A stretch of 50,718 nt of DNA from an uncultured Microbulbifer sp. (GTDB taxonomy: Bacteria; Pseudomonadota; Gammaproteobacteria; Pseudomonadales; Cellvibrionaceae), in assembly GCF_913055755.1 (NCBI RefSeq), contig NZ_CAJXKH010000012.1:1-50718 (forward strand). Reading direction: 5' to 3'. The notes under the pieces were generated by a model. It saw nothing but the letters and a program-made list of their open reading frames with translations, was not told the DNA's origin and did not search any database. The translations under genes and the position numbers were made by a program. This document shows, piece by piece, positions 10,706-22,615 of this stretch (its first letter is position 1; each line of letters opens with the position of its first letter).

Positions 10706-12109
10706 TTGGTGGAAAAACTCATTGTTGGTAGTGAAGAGTGGTGCGGCCTGCCCGGGCTGGGCGTGCCTGCAATCAAAGCGCGGGTAGACTCCGGCGCCAA
10801 GACATCTTCGCTGCACGCGTACAACATCCAGACCTTCAATCGCGGTGGCGAGGCGTGGGTCAGTTTCGAGGCGCACCCGTTGCAGAACCTGCGCCGCCCG
10901 CGGGTGCGCTGCGAGGCGCGCCTGCTGGATCGGCGCACGGTGCGCAGCTCCTCCGGCGACGCGGAAAAGCGTTTTGTCATCAAGACCAGTCTCAGTATCG
11001 GCGGCAGCGTTTGGGATATCGAACTGACCCTGACCAACCGCGACACCATGGGTTACCGCATGTTGCTGGGCCGCGAGGCCATGATGGGGCGCATGCTGGT
11101 GGATCCGTCCGAGAGCTTCTGCCTGGGGGAACTTCCCCCCAGCCAGCTGGAAGAGTTCTACCGGGACGAGCACCATATGTCCGGCACCGGCCTGCGTATC
11201 GGCGTGCTGGCGTCCAACCCGGATCTCTACAGCAACCAGCGGATCATGGAAGCGGGGGCCGAGCGCGGCCACCGCATGACCTTCCTGAATATCCGCCAGT
11301 GTTATATGAAGCTGGATTCCGCCGAGCCCGCGGTGCACTACCGCGATGGCCGCATCCTCAACAACCTGGATGCGATCATCCCGCGCATCCGCCCCAGCAT
11401 GACCTTTTACGGCTGCGCCCTGACCCGGCACTTTGAGAGCATGGGGGTCTATGCGCTGAACGGCTCCGCGGCCATCAGCCAGTCTCGTGACAAGCTGTAT
11501 TCGCTGCAGCTGTTGCAGGAAGGCGGGCTGAATATCCCCATTTCCGGGTTCGCCAACTCGCCCATGGATACCAACGAGCTGATCGACATGGTGGGCGGCG
11601 CACCGCTGATCGTGAAACTGCTGGAGGGTACCCAGGGCCGCGGTGTGGTGCTGGCGGAAACCCGCAAGGCGGCGGAGTCGGTGATCAATGCGATCAAGTC
11701 GCTGAAGGCCAACCTGCTGGTGCAGGAGTTTATCCGCGAGGCCCAAGGCAAGGACCTGCGCCTGTTTGTGATCGACGGCAAGGTGGTGGCGGCAATCCAG
11801 CGCGAGGCCGCGCCGGGAGAGTTCCGCGCCAATATCCACCAGGGCGGTACTGCCTCGGTGGTCAAGGTCACTCCGGAAGAGCGCAAGCTGGCGATCAAGG
11901 CCGCCAAGGTCCTGGGGCTGAAGGTCGCCGGCGTCGACATCATTCGCTCCAAGAAGGGCCCGCTGTTGCTGGAGGTCAACTCCTCGCCGGGGCTGGAGGG
12001 TATCGAAAGTGCCACCCGCAAGGATGTGGCGGGCTCGATGATCATGGCGATCGAAAAGGCCCTCAAATGGCGCCCGACGATTCCTCCCAAGGAACCGGCG
12101 GGCGACTGA
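10706..12109 (+). CDS. Fused RimB-type ATP-dependent zinc protease / RimK-type glutamate ligase
   Basis: A 467-residue two-domain protein. Residues 1 to about 150 are the retropepsin-like 'ATP-dependent zinc protease' (RimB/RloA) domain, with [18 protein letters not shown] and the second motif [10 protein letters not shown]. Residues from about 165 onward are a RimK ATP-grasp ligase: a pre-ATP-grasp part with [20 protein letters not shown], the phosphate-binding [36 protein letters not shown], and the metal-binding ending [15 protein letters not shown]. RimK adds glutamates to ribosomal protein S6 and RimB-type proteins are partners in that pathway; this is family knowledge. A TTG at 10706 or GTG at 10709 is the start, behind GGAG at 10696. 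Confidence 0.88.
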   Translation: MVEKLIVGSEEWCGLPGLGVPAIKARVDSGAKTSSLHAYNIQTFNRGGEAWVSFEAHPLQNLRRPRVRCEARLLDRRTVRSSSGDAEKRFVIKTSLSIGGSVWDIELTLTNRDTMGYRMLLGREAMMGRMLVDPSESFCLGELPPSQLEEFYRDEHHMSGTGLRIGVLASNPDLYSNQRIMEAGAERGHRMTFLNIRQCYMKLDSAEPAVHYRDGRILNNLDAIIPRIRPSMTFYGCALTRHFESMGVYALNGSAAISQSRDKLYSLQLLQEGGLNIPISGFANSPMDTNELIDMVGGAPLIVKLLEGTQGRGVVLAETRKAAESVINAIKSLKANLLVQEFIREAQGKDLRLFVIDGKVVAAIQREAAPGEFRANIHQGGTASVVKVTPEERKLAIKAAKVLGLKVAGVDIIRSKKGPLLLEVNSSPGLEGIESATRKDVAGSMIMAIEKALKWRPTIPPKEPAGD

Positions 12110-12117
12110 TGTTGTGA

Positions 12118-12137
12118 CCCCGGTCGGGTGACCGGGG
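12118..12137 (+). terminator. GC-rich hairpin after the rimB-rimK fusion gene
   Basis: CCCCGGTC (12118-12125), loop GGGT, GACCGGGG (12130-12137): a perfect 8-bp stem that begins 9 nt after the stop codon. There is no T-tract, so intrinsic termination is doubtful. Confidence 0.4.
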
Positions 12138-12268
12138 GCTCCTGGCGTGCGCCTGATTTTCTGGCGTGCGCCTGTCGGGCCGCCATTGGTGGCCGGGCGG
12201 CGGCGGTACTACCCTTTGAAGTGGCCCCGCGCTCTGTGCGGGATTACATCCCTATAACGATCGCCGCC

Positions 12269-12856
12269 ATGCTGAAGTTGAATGTAGCGCCTTCCCCGAC
12301 ATCTGCTCCCGGTCGCCTGCCCGCTATCTGGATGGCGCTGCTGCTGTGTCTGGCGGCGCTGCCCGCGCCGGCTGAGGAGGCGACCCGCGGCGATGTGCGG
12401 CGCCAGGTGATGGTGGATTACATCGTGCACTTCGCCCACCACCTGCAGTGGCCCATCGAGGTGTTTAATGGCAGTGGCGCCCCTTTCCGTATCTGCGTGA
12501 TGGGAGAGGATGAGCTGGTGGCTCCCCTGAATGAGCGGCTGCACCGCCACCGGATCCAGGGGCGCATGGTCGCGCTGGAGAAGGTCAACGGTGGCGAACT
12601 GATGCGCGCGCGCAGCTGCCAGATTGTGGTGATGGAGGGGATGGACCGCGCCAGCCTGGCCAAGGCGATCAGTGCGCTGGAGTTTTTCCCGGTGCTGACC
12701 GTGAGCGATACCGAGCGCTTCGTGCTGCTGGGAGGCATGGTGGAGTTTGCCGGTAGCGGTAGCAACATGGCGCTGCAGCTGAACAAGACCCGCCTCGACC
12801 GCGCGGAACTGAAAGAGGGCAGCAGCCTGTTCAGATTGAGCCGTCAGATCAATTGA
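12269..12856 (+). CDS. YfiR family exported protein (DUF4154)
   Basis: A 195-residue protein of the YfiR (DUF4154) family. A signal peptide covers roughly residues 1-35, ending in the LPAPAEE region. The mature part has the family hallmarks QVMVDYIVHFAHHLQWPIEV, FRICVMGEDEL, the stretch around ARSCQIVVMEGMD, VLTVSDTERFVLLGGMVEFA and NMALQLNKTRLDRAEL. In Pseudomonas, YfiR is a periplasmic repressor of a diguanylate cyclase, but many relatives stand alone and no cyclase gene is adjacent here. The ATG at 12269 was chosen because the signal peptide follows directly; an upstream extension has no ribosome-binding site. A TATAAC just upstream may be its -10 element. Confidence 0.85.
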   Translation: MLKLNVAPSPTSAPGRLPAIWMALLLCLAALPAPAEEATRGDVRRQVMVDYIVHFAHHLQWPIEVFNGSGAPFRICVMGEDELVAPLNERLHRHRIQGRMVALEKVNGGELMRARSCQIVVMEGMDRASLAKAISALEFFPVLTVSDTERFVLLGGMVEFAGSGSNMALQLNKTRLDRAELKEGSSLFRLSRQIN

Positions 12857-12917
12857 GGCGCGGCGGATTTTTACCCGGTTGGCGTATATTTATACTGGCG
12901 GCCGCGGCCATTTTCCC

Positions 12918-12931
12918 GTAGAATCTGCGCC
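12918..12931 (+). promoter_or_regulatory. Probable carA promoter -10 and GC-rich discriminator
   Basis: TAGAAT (12919-12924) followed by CTGCGCC, matching the dapB-proximal sequence at 9788-9801 in 13 of 14 positions. There is no good -35 at 17 bp. A GC-rich discriminator is the type seen at promoters under stringent control (inference). Confidence 0.4.
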
Positions 12932-13063
12932 CGGCTTGGAAAGGTCCCACCGAAGTAAACCGCGCCGATCGAGCATGTTTCGATACCGGTCCGGCGCCGG
13001 AAGGTGGCTTTCCAACCCAGCTAGAGCCGGTGGCAAGCGCCGGCCACACACTGAGAGCCGCGC

Positions 13064-13252
13064 GTGAATAAATTCATAAAAAAGCGAGATGAAGCAAGCG
13101 TTTCATCTCGCTTTTTTATAGAAGTTGCCAAAGTGCCGGGAGATGTCCCGGTGCCGGAGGCGCTTCTACCTCCAGGCGCCGGTCCCTGTCGGCCCGGTGC
13201 CGCCCGCGCTCTCGCAACCCGCCCGGAAGCTGTTCTGACGACTGGAGATTGA
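13064..13252 (+). CDS. Possible leader peptide of carAB
   Basis: A 62-codon frame starting with GTG ([20 protein letters not shown]...) runs through the hairpin at 13078-13117 and ends with TGA at 13250-13252, one base before the carA TTG. The ribosome-binding site (GAGAG about eight bases upstream) is poor, and the second half is Pro/Ala/Arg-rich as expected of non-coding GC-rich DNA. Translation of this frame would open the hairpin, as the pyrBI leader does in E. coli, but there is no direct evidence that it is translated. Confidence 0.25.
   Translation: MNKFIKKRDEASVSSRFFIEVAKVPGDVPVPEALLPPGAGPCRPGAARALATRPEAVLTTGD
13078..13117 (+). terminator. Strong hairpin terminator/attenuator in the carA leader
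   Basis: A perfect 16-bp stem (13078-13093 with 13102-13117) has an 8-base loop and ends in six T. It lies about 135 bp before carA on the same strand with no gene ending just upstream (yfiR stops 220 bp earlier), which favours attenuation of carAB over termination of yfiR. Confidence 0.8.
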
Positions 13253-13253
13253 A

Positions 13254-14423
13254 TTGAACAACGCTGTTCCCACGCCGGAATCCCTGATGCCCAGCACTAC
13301 CCCGGCTTTGCTGGTGCTCGCCGATGGCAGTGAATTTCACGGCCGCGCCATTGGTGCCGAAGGTTCAACCGTAGGCGAGGTGGTATTCAACACCTCCATG
13401 ACCGGGTATCAGGAAATCCTGACCGACCCATCCTATGCCCGCCAGATCGTTACTCTCACCTATCCCCATATCGGCAACACCGGTACCAACAGCGAAGACG
13501 AAGAGTGCGCTGAGATCTGGTCCGCCGGCCTGGTGATCCGCGACCTGCCGCTGCTGGCCAGCAGCTTCCGCAACGAGCAGTCTCTGGAGGATTACCTCAA
13601 GGCGCGCAACATCGTCGGCATCGCCGATATCGACACCCGCCGCCTGACCCGCATCCTGCGGGACAAGGGTGCCCAGAGTGGTTGCATCGTCGCCGGCGAG
13701 AATATTGATAAGGACGCGGCACTGGCCAAGGCGCGGGAGTTTGCCGGGCTCAAGGGCATGGACCTGGCCAAGGTGGTGTCCACCAAACAGAAGTACGACT
13801 TCAACGAGGGCACCTGGGAACTGGGGCAGGGCCACAAGCCGGCGCCGGCGGCGCAGCCCTACAAGGTTGTGGCCTACGACTATGGCGTCAAGCGCAATAT
13901 CCTGCGCATGCTGGTGGACCGCGGTTGCGATATCACCGTGGTGCCGGCGGAAACCCCGGCGTCTGAAGTGCTGGCGATGAAGCCGGACGGCGTTTTCCTG
14001 TCCAACGGCCCCGGTGACCCCGAGCCCTGTGATTACGCCATTGCCGCGATCAAGGAAATCCTCGATACCGGCCTGCCCACCTACGGCATCTGCCTGGGGC
14101 ACCAGCTGCTGGGCCTGGCGGTAGGCGGCAAGACTGCCAAGATGAAATTCGGTCACCACGGTGGCAACCACCCGGTACAGGACCTGCGCAGTGGCAAGGT
14201 GATGATCACTGCCCAGAACCACGGCTTTGCGGTGGATGTCGACTCCCTGCCGGAGAATGTGGAAATTACCCACAAGTCGCTGTTCGACGGCACCCTGCAG
14301 GGGATTGCCCTGAAAGATAAGCCAGTGTTCAGCTTCCAGGGGCACCCCGAAGCGAGCCCCGGTCCCCACGATGTGGCGCCGCTGTTCGACCAGTTTATCG
14401 AGATGATGGCCGCGCGCCGCTAA
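13254..14423 (+). CDS. carA: Carbamoyl-phosphate synthase small subunit
   Basis: The glutamine amidotransferase subunit that supplies ammonia to CarB for carbamoyl phosphate, the precursor of pyrimidines and arginine. The N-terminal domain has [20 protein letters not shown] and [20 protein letters not shown]. The class I GATase domain has [13 protein letters not shown], the nucleophile motif [12 protein letters not shown] and the His/Glu of [13 protein letters not shown]. It has 389 residues, which is normal. The TTG at 13254 has GGAG six bases upstream; an ATG at 13287 ([10 protein letters not shown]) would also give a normal protein. carB follows after 99 bp. Confidence 0.96.
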   Translation: MNNAVPTPESLMPSTTPALLVLADGSEFHGRAIGAEGSTVGEVVFNTSMTGYQEILTDPSYARQIVTLTYPHIGNTGTNSEDEECAEIWSAGLVIRDLPLLASSFRNEQSLEDYLKARNIVGIADIDTRRLTRILRDKGAQSGCIVAGENIDKDAALAKAREFAGLKGMDLAKVVSTKQKYDFNEGTWELGQGHKPAPAAQPYKVVAYDYGVKRNILRMLVDRGCDITVVPAETPASEVLAMKPDGVFLSNGPGDPEPCDYAIAAIKEILDTGLPTYGICLGHQLLGLAVGGKTAKMKFGHHGGNHPVQDLRSGKVMITAQNHGFAVDVDSLPENVEITHKSLFDGTLQGIALKDKPVFSFQGHPEASPGPHDVAPLFDQFIEMMAARR

Positions 14424-14522
14424 AGCGCCACTCACCGGACTCTCAAGCGACACCCAACACGCACAAAGAATTTCAGCGCAACCGGTGGCCGGTTACAGCC
14501 GCCGGAGCAAGACGGAAGAAAG

Positions 14523-17753
<3,231 letters not shown>

Positions 17754-17818
17754 TTGCCACCTTTAACCCCGCGCTATCGGCGCGGGGATATTTAACGCTT
17801 ATTCAGAAGCAATACCCG

Positions 17819-17847
17819 AAAAGCTTCGCCGCCAGGCGAAGCTTTTT
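17819..17847 (+). terminator. Hairpin with T-tract between carB and greA
   Basis: AAAAGCTTCGCC (17819-17830), loop GCCA, GGCGAAGCTTTTT (17835-17847). A second stem CCCCGCG/CGCGGGG lies just upstream (17767-17787). Probably a partial terminator that lowers greA read-through from carAB. Confidence 0.75.
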
Positions 17848-17876
17848 CGTTGTGAAACAGACACCCGGAGGTTCCA

Positions 17877-18353
17877 TTGAACCGAGTACCCATGACCGTT
17901 GAGGGCGCAGAAGCCCTGCGCACCGAACTGGAAGACCTGAAAAAAGTACAGCGTCCCGCCGTTGTACAGGCAATCGCCGAAGCCCGCGAGCACGGTGACC
18001 TGAAAGAGAACGCCGAATACCACGCAGCCCGCGAAAAGCAGGGTTTTATCGAGGGCCGGATTCAGGAAATTGAAGCCAAGCTGTCCATGGCCCAGGTGAT
18101 CGATGTCAAAGCCATCGAGCCGATGGATAAGGTGATTTTCGGTACCACCGTCACCATCATCCACCTGGAAGACGATTCAGAAGTTACCTACAAGATCGTG
18201 GGCGACGATGAAGCGGACGTGAAGCAGAAGAAAATTTCCGTGAACTCACCGATTGCCCGCGCCCTGATTGGCAAGGAAGTCGGGGAGGTGGTTGTGGTGC
18301 AGACGCCATCCGGTTCCATCGAATACGAGATCGATGCGGTAGAGCACCTGTGA
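17877..18353 (+). CDS. greA: Transcription elongation factor GreA
   Basis: A 158-residue factor that binds the RNA polymerase secondary channel and triggers transcript cleavage in backtracked complexes. The N-terminal coiled coil contains [20 protein letters not shown] and the acidic tip [20 protein letters not shown]. The C-terminal FKBP-like domain has [20 protein letters not shown]. The TTG start at 17877 is supported by GGAGG at 17867-17871 and by the family N-terminus (E. coli xxxxPMT); an ATG at 17892 would be too short and far from the ribosome-binding site. Its position after carB repeats the Pseudomonas carA-carB-greA order. A strong terminator follows. Confidence 0.96.
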   Translation: MNRVPMTVEGAEALRTELEDLKKVQRPAVVQAIAEAREHGDLKENAEYHAAREKQGFIEGRIQEIEAKLSMAQVIDVKAIEPMDKVIFGTTVTIIHLEDDSEVTYKIVGDDEADVKQKKISVNSPIARALIGKEVGEVVVVQTPSGSIEYEIDAVEHL

Positions 18354-18370
18354 GTGGATACCGGTAAAAA

Positions 18371-18406
18371 CAAAAAGGGCGGCCATCTGGCCGCCCTTTT
18401 TGTTTG
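18371..18406. terminator. Bidirectional terminator between greA and the curlin gene
   Basis: A 14-bp perfect stem (18371-18384 with 18389-18402) around an ATCT loop, with A- and T-tracts at its foot on both sides. It separates the convergent greA and the 18422-19237 curlin gene. Confidence 0.93.
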
Positions 18407-18421
18407 TGCCGATCGGGTCAG

Positions 18422-19237
18422 TTACTGGTGGACTACCGCGCTGTGACCGTTACCGTTCTGGGTTATCAGGATAGATTGGCCCATGCCGGTCTGGCTCAAA
18501 TAGGCGTGATTGTACGAGCCGATCTGGCTCACGCCGGCAAAATTCCCGGTACCGGACTGGACGATGTCGGCGCAGTTTTTCCCGCCATCGCTCTGCACGA
18601 TATTCGCGATATGGTCATCACCGCTCTGCTTAATCCCCGCATCGTTACCGAAGCCGTCTTGCTCAATCACGGCTTCAGATCCCGAACTGTATACCTGGAC
18701 CACCTTGGCGTCGTTGCCTAAGCCAGCCTGGGTGATCATTGCCAGGTTGTCAAAAGCGACAATCTGGTACACATCGGCGTCATTATGCACGCCGGACTGG
18801 TTAATGTCGGCAATGTTGCGCTCTCCAAAGAATTGCGAAACATGGGCATCATTGAAATAGTCGGATTGGTTTATCTGGGCATCACTTTCCTGCTCTCCGA
18901 CCTGTAGCGATGTCGCGTCGTTTTTGTAGCCGCTTTGGATGATCATGCTCGTATTCAAGCGGCCACCGTACTGGAAGGAACCGGCATCATTGTGACCGCC
19001 GCTTTGCTGCTGCTCGATATGGCTAAATTCAGTCCCGGACTGCACGGCAATTGCATTGTTGTAGGTGCCGCTCTGACTTTGGAGGACATCGTTGTCGTGA
19101 GTGCCTGGTCCAGTCTGGTCCACGAAGGCGGAGTGGCCATCACCAGTTTGGAAGAGAGTGGCTTCGTTGTTATCGGCGAACACACTGCCGCTGACGGCAA
19201 ACAGCAGCGCGGCGGCGATCGGGGTTAACGTCTTCAT
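18422..19237 (-). CDS. Curlin-repeat amyloid subunit (lone unit)
   Basis: A 271-residue exported protein. The signal peptide MKTLTPIAAALLFAVSGSVF ends with A at position 21. The mature part is a tandem array of about eleven to twelve curlin repeats of 22-23 residues with the Q-x-G-x-x-N-x-A-x-x-x-Q pattern, for example QSGYKNDATSLQ, QAGLGNDAKVVQ and QSGTGNFAGVSQ. It ends in AVVHQ. Each repeat forms a beta-strand-turn-strand unit in CsgA/CsgB amyloid. One Cys is present (KNCADIVQ). Tyr content is low compared with the two curlins at 21633 and 22616. The ATG at 19237 has GGAG six bases upstream. It has its own long upstream region containing the conserved element at 19551-19591. Confidence 0.9.
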   Translation of the reverse strand: MKTLTPIAAALLFAVSGSVFADNNEATLFQTGDGHSAFVDQTGPGTHDNDVLQSQSGTYNNAIAVQSGTEFSHIEQQQSGGHNDAGSFQYGGRLNTSMIIQSGYKNDATSLQVGEQESDAQINQSDYFNDAHVSQFFGERNIADINQSGVHNDADVYQIVAFDNLAMITQAGLGNDAKVVQVYSSGSEAVIEQDGFGNDAGIKQSGDDHIANIVQSDGGKNCADIVQSGTGNFAGVSQIGSYNHAYLSQTGMGQSILITQNGNGHSAVVHQ

Positions 19238-19550
19238 GAGTGTCTCCATTACTGCATTGAGGATCGGACGTTGATGAACTATCGGCTGATTCCAACCGAT
19301 ATGAGATGGCGCTTAAAGCAGTGCCAAAGGGCTTGCGCAAATAACCGGCGAATCATTGAGGCGCCAGCTTTCCGCAAATTCAGGTGGGAGTGTTACTCTG
19401 GGATTCGGGTACCGGGGGCGGGGCGTTCCACAGGACGCCGCGTCGGCATGGGGCAGGAAGGTTCGGATCATGCGATAACTTTCCCTGTTACTGCTTGGGG
19501 TAGTAAATATGCTCCGTTGTATTTTGAGTCTTGTCGTAAATTTGCGTAGC

Positions 19551-19591
19551 CGCTATAGGAGAGAAGTAGTAAACGTCTAGGAAGAAAGTTC
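19551..19591 (-). promoter_or_regulatory. Conserved curlin upstream element, copy A
   Basis: On the plus strand it begins CGCTATAGGAGAGAAGTAGT and ends CTAGGAAGAAAGTTC. An ungapped alignment with copy B (23727-23767) gives 31 identical positions of 41, including CGCTATAGGA, CTAGGAA and AAAGT. It lies about 315 bp upstream of the curlin start. Promoter or activator site (CsgD is a candidate) is inference. Confidence 0.55.
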
Positions 19592-19603
19592 TGAGCGGAA
19601 ATA

Positions 19604-19631
19604 AAGAAGCCCCGTTGTTGCGGGGCTTCTT
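19604..19631 (-). terminator. Terminator of the curlin-peroxidase unit
   Basis: AAGAAGCCCCG (19604-19614), six-base loop, CGGGGCTTCTT (19621-19631). On the minus strand it is followed by TTTATTT and lies 38 bp after the peroxidase stop. Confidence 0.88.
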
Positions 19632-19668
19632 AAGTTGCGGGATTGCTGCGCGCTAAAGCCGGCAATCG

Positions 19669-21531
19669 TCAGCGCAAATACATAAGCACATCAATGATGG
19701 TTTGCATGTCACAACCGGTTCCCGGGGCAACACTGATTGGCGTTACACCATCACCCAGATAGTGCTTGTTGCACTCCCGGATCAGCCAGTCTCCCTCGTA
19801 GGAGAACAGCACCGATGCCGGTGCTGCCGGTCTGGGGCGGTAATTGCCACCAAAGGACATGAGTGGCGGCAGGAATTCCCGCCTCTCGAAAATCCGGGGC
19901 GGCTCCGAGGTGTGGTAGTCATCCAGTGTTTTCAGGTAGGCAACCAGATCGCCCTCCTGCTCTGGTGTCAGTCCGAGGTTGCCAATCAGGGTACCCCGGG
20001 TCAGGAAAGGCGCAACCCCTTCCGCGTTGGGGAATTCTGGCGCGGGCCAACAGTTGTTCTCCAGTGCAATTTCTTCGGTGATGATCAGCGGTGTCCCGAG
20101 GACGGCTGCACAGTCCAGCTTGTTGTGGTGCCGGGTGATTGTCTGGTCGATCTCCGCGGTGTTGTAGAAATGCACCACGCTCTCAACGCTCTTGAAAAAG
20201 CCATTGTGCATATACGAGCGGGTAAAAGTATCCGAAGCCCCTTTAAACAGGTTTCTCAGTGACGGGCTGCGGAAGCCACCTGGAGGAACGCCCGGCTTGT
20301 GGGTTTTGGCCAGGCCGGAGTCCACGCCGTCCGCAACGGGTATCTCCGCATTATACGGAACCCCGATATTGTGATACGCGTGGTCGGCATAGGTCTGCAA
20401 TTGTTCGGCACCGTCGTCGCCAAAGTCGAAAATAAGCCCTGCAGGCGGTGGCCCGGCGAACGCTGGCTCAGTTGGCGAGTTGCTGTGGCAGAAGGCACAG
20501 GCAGCTGCGGGTACACTGGGGTCGGGATTGCTCGTTACCAGCGCGGACGCGAAATGCGGCACATTGTAAAACATGTCGTGACCGAAATTTTCCGAATCCG
20601 ACAGCATCAATAATGGGAACTTGCCGGCCTGTGTTTTTTCCGGGTTGTAGAGGATTTCCTGGGTCAACTGTTGGCAGAATTCCTGGTCATAGAACTCCGC
20701 ATGCCCCTCTTCGATACAGGCCAGTTCGGAGCGCAGGGCAAAATCCCGTTTCGAGGTGAATGAATTCAGGTCCCAGCTGTGCTGGTAGGCGCCCACTGCC
20801 AGCATCAGTCGTCTGAAGGCGATGTCATAGTGGGTAAAGCCGGGGTACTCGGACGGGCTCGCGTAGGAATAACTGCAGTTGATCTCCTTGCCAAAGGCTA
20901 CTTTGTACAGGTTCCGGTATTCGGATGCAGCGACCCGCTTGCACACATCGATTTCGGCAATGTTCTGCTCCACAGCACTTGGCATCGGGTTCAGGGCCTG
21001 GTCGGACGTGGGGCCGAAGTACTGGCTGTAGGCTTTGATATACGGGCTTTCGATATCGTGGAAAACCTCTTCATCCAGGTGGGGCGCGGGTACGGTACCG
21101 TCTGTCAGATCCTGGACCTTTCCTTCCGATCTGCCGTCCCAAAAGTTACCGCCACAAAAACTGCCGGCGATCAGGGTGTTGGGCTTGCAGCCGGGCCCGA
21201 AAGGCGGCACAAAGCTCGCGTATATATTGGTGATGGCCTTGCGGTTGCCGACACCGCCATTCGCACCTGGAACAACCACGGTGGTTTTGTTGATGTCTGA
21301 GAATCCACTGGTGCCACCGGCAAAAGGTTCGTGGCAGGAAACACAGGCCTGGTTTCCCTTGGGGTTTGACAGCTCGGTATCATAAAACACGTGCTTGCCC
21401 AGTATCTTCAGCGCCAGATCCCGCACATGCTCCTCCTGCTGTGCAAAAGCGCCAGCGCTGACGAGTAGTGGCGCCAGTGATAGGGCTGAGATAAATAACA
21501 ACTTCCGGCCGCTGAGTCCCGGACGTTCCAT
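19669..21531 (-). CDS. Di-heme cytochrome c peroxidase / MauG-family protein in the curli locus
   Basis: A 620-residue exported protein with a signal peptide (about residues 1-30, ending GAFA). It has two c-type heme motifs: CVSCH at residues 63-67 and CAFCH at 345-349. Other family marks are NFWDGRSEG (129-137), the C-terminal FRSPSLRN (420-427), YMHNGFFKSVESVV (440-453) and LTPEQEGDLVAYLKTL. Bacterial cytochrome c peroxidases reduce periplasmic hydrogen peroxide; MauG relatives instead oxidise protein side chains. At about twice the classical 330 residues it belongs to the long form. The ribosome-binding site AAGGAGG is excellent. It follows two curlin genes (gap about 100 bp) and ends at a terminator, so it is probably part of their operon. 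Confidence 0.9.
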   Translation of the reverse strand: MERPGLSGRKLLFISALSLAPLLVSAGAFAQQEEHVRDLALKILGKHVFYDTELSNPKGNQACVSCHEPFAGGTSGFSDINKTTVVVPGANGGVGNRKAITNIYASFVPPFGPGCKPNTLIAGSFCGGNFWDGRSEGKVQDLTDGTVPAPHLDEEVFHDIESPYIKAYSQYFGPTSDQALNPMPSAVEQNIAEIDVCKRVAASEYRNLYKVAFGKEINCSYSYASPSEYPGFTHYDIAFRRLMLAVGAYQHSWDLNSFTSKRDFALRSELACIEEGHAEFYDQEFCQQLTQEILYNPEKTQAGKFPLLMLSDSENFGHDMFYNVPHFASALVTSNPDPSVPAAACAFCHSNSPTEPAFAGPPPAGLIFDFGDDGAEQLQTYADHAYHNIGVPYNAEIPVADGVDSGLAKTHKPGVPPGGFRSPSLRNLFKGASDTFTRSYMHNGFFKSVESVVHFYNTAEIDQTITRHHNKLDCAAVLGTPLIITEEIALENNCWPAPEFPNAEGVAPFLTRGTLIGNLGLTPEQEGDLVAYLKTLDDYHTSEPPRIFERREFLPPLMSFGGNYRPRPAAPASVLFSYEGDWLIRECNKHYLGDGVTPISVAPGTGCDMQTIIDVLMYLR

Positions 21532-21632
21532 GATGTCCTCCTTGCTAAAACACGGCAGTACCCTGGGTACCGATATCCATCCCCCGGGAGAAATGAAGTG
21601 ATCTCTCAGATTGGTAAAATATTGGAATCTAA

Positions 21633-22508
21633 TTACTGGGAAACAGCAGCCTGGTTTCCGATGCCGGACTGAGTGACGATGGCCGTTTGCGATATTCCCG
21701 ACTGTGTCACCACTGCGGAGTTCATCGCCCCGAACTGATTGACGATGGCGGAATGTCCTCCCGCGCCGTATTGCAGAATGTCGGCCCGGTTCAGGTCTCC
21801 ATGCTGGTTGATGGCGGCGTAGTTTTGCCAGGAGTGTTGCGAAATATAGGCTTGGTTGGTATAGCCATCCTGGTAGATCCAGGTTTCGTTGTGGGAGTCG
21901 GCTTGCTCGATCAGGGCGGTATTTCCATCTCCATCCTGGCTGATGTCGGCCATCTGTCCAAAGCCGCTCTGCAGTATTCTGGCGTCATTGTAATTGCCGC
22001 CCTGGCGGATATAGGCTTCGGAATCTGTGCTGGCATATTGCCCTATGTGCGCGTTGAGTACCGATCCATACTGCTGGATGATCGCAATATTTCCGTACCC
22101 GCCGATCTGATAAACCGCGGCTTTATTGGACAAACCCTGCTGTCGAATACTCGCCTCGCTGTACTGGGCCTGCAACTGGAATGTATCCGCCCTGTTTGCA
22201 CTGCCCGACTGGTAAATGCTGCCCTGATTGTATTGCCCGCCAGACTGCTTGGAGTAGCCGTCGTTCATCACTCCCTGTTGCACCTGGTAGATCTGGCTGT
22301 GGGATTCCGACGATTGCAACGCGAATGTGTGGTTGATATCCCCGTCCTGGGACTGGTAGATATGGCTGGCATAAGTACCGTAAGTTGTCTGGTCCGATGC
22401 GCCGACATTGCCGGTACCGGACTGGTAGATGGTGGAAGAGTTCTGTTCAGCAATAGCCTGGCTGCTTATCGCCATCAAGGATACTGCCAGGGCAATGATG
22501 GGTTTCAC
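21633..22508 (-). CDS. Curlin-repeat amyloid subunit, tyrosine-rich
   Basis: A 291-residue exported protein with signal peptide MKPIIALAVSLMAISSQAIA and about twelve curlin repeats, for example QSGTGNVGASDQ, QSGSANRADTFQ, QDGDGNTALIEQ, QHGDLNRADILQ and a regular C-terminal set ending QSGIGNQAAVSQ. By hand count about 20 residues are Tyr, often in IYQ or YGN contexts, more than in the lone curlin at 18422. The GTG start at 22508 has AGAGGT eight bases upstream. It lies between another curlin gene (107 bp upstream) and the di-heme peroxidase (about 100 bp downstream). It is expected to be secreted through CsgG and polymerise at the cell surface. Confidence 0.88.
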   Translation of the reverse strand: MKPIIALAVSLMAISSQAIAEQNSSTIYQSGTGNVGASDQTTYGTYASHIYQSQDGDINHTFALQSSESHSQIYQVQQGVMNDGYSKQSGGQYNQGSIYQSGSANRADTFQLQAQYSEASIRQQGLSNKAAVYQIGGYGNIAIIQQYGSVLNAHIGQYASTDSEAYIRQGGNYNDARILQSGFGQMADISQDGDGNTALIEQADSHNETWIYQDGYTNQAYISQHSWQNYAAINQHGDLNRADILQYGAGGHSAIVNQFGAMNSAVVTQSGISQTAIVTQSGIGNQAAVSQ

Positions 22509-22580
22509 GGGACTGACCTCTGCTGCGAAATGCGGGGATGCCAGTAATCATGCGCGGGGCCACTGGCTTCCCAATAGAGA

Positions 22581-22605
22581 ATGGGTGACACAAGGCGCCA
22601 CCCAT
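22581..22605 (-). other. Intercistronic hairpin between two curlin genes
   Basis: ATGGGTG (22581-22587) pairs with CACCCAT (22599-22605). There is no T-tract on the minus strand, so it is more likely an mRNA stability or processing element than a terminator. Confidence 0.35.
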
Positions 22606-22615
22606 CTTCCAGCGT

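Larger units (their letters stand above)
12857..13253. other. carA leader and promoter region
   Basis: About 400 bp holding a TATACT hexamer (12891-12896), a second -10 candidate TAGAAT with a GC-rich discriminator (12918-12931), a 16-bp perfect hairpin with T-tract (13078-13117), and an open frame that crosses the hairpin and stops one base before the carA start. This layout suggests attenuation control of carAB. Confidence 0.5.
19238..19668. other. Upstream region of the lone curlin gene
   Basis: About 430 bp without a gene. It contains the conserved element (19551-19591), the terminator of the peroxidase unit (19604-19631), and short sequences (GACGTT and CTGATTC near 19267-19296) also present at the same relative place upstream of the 22616-23491 curlin, which suggests duplicated promoter regions. 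Confidence 0.6.
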
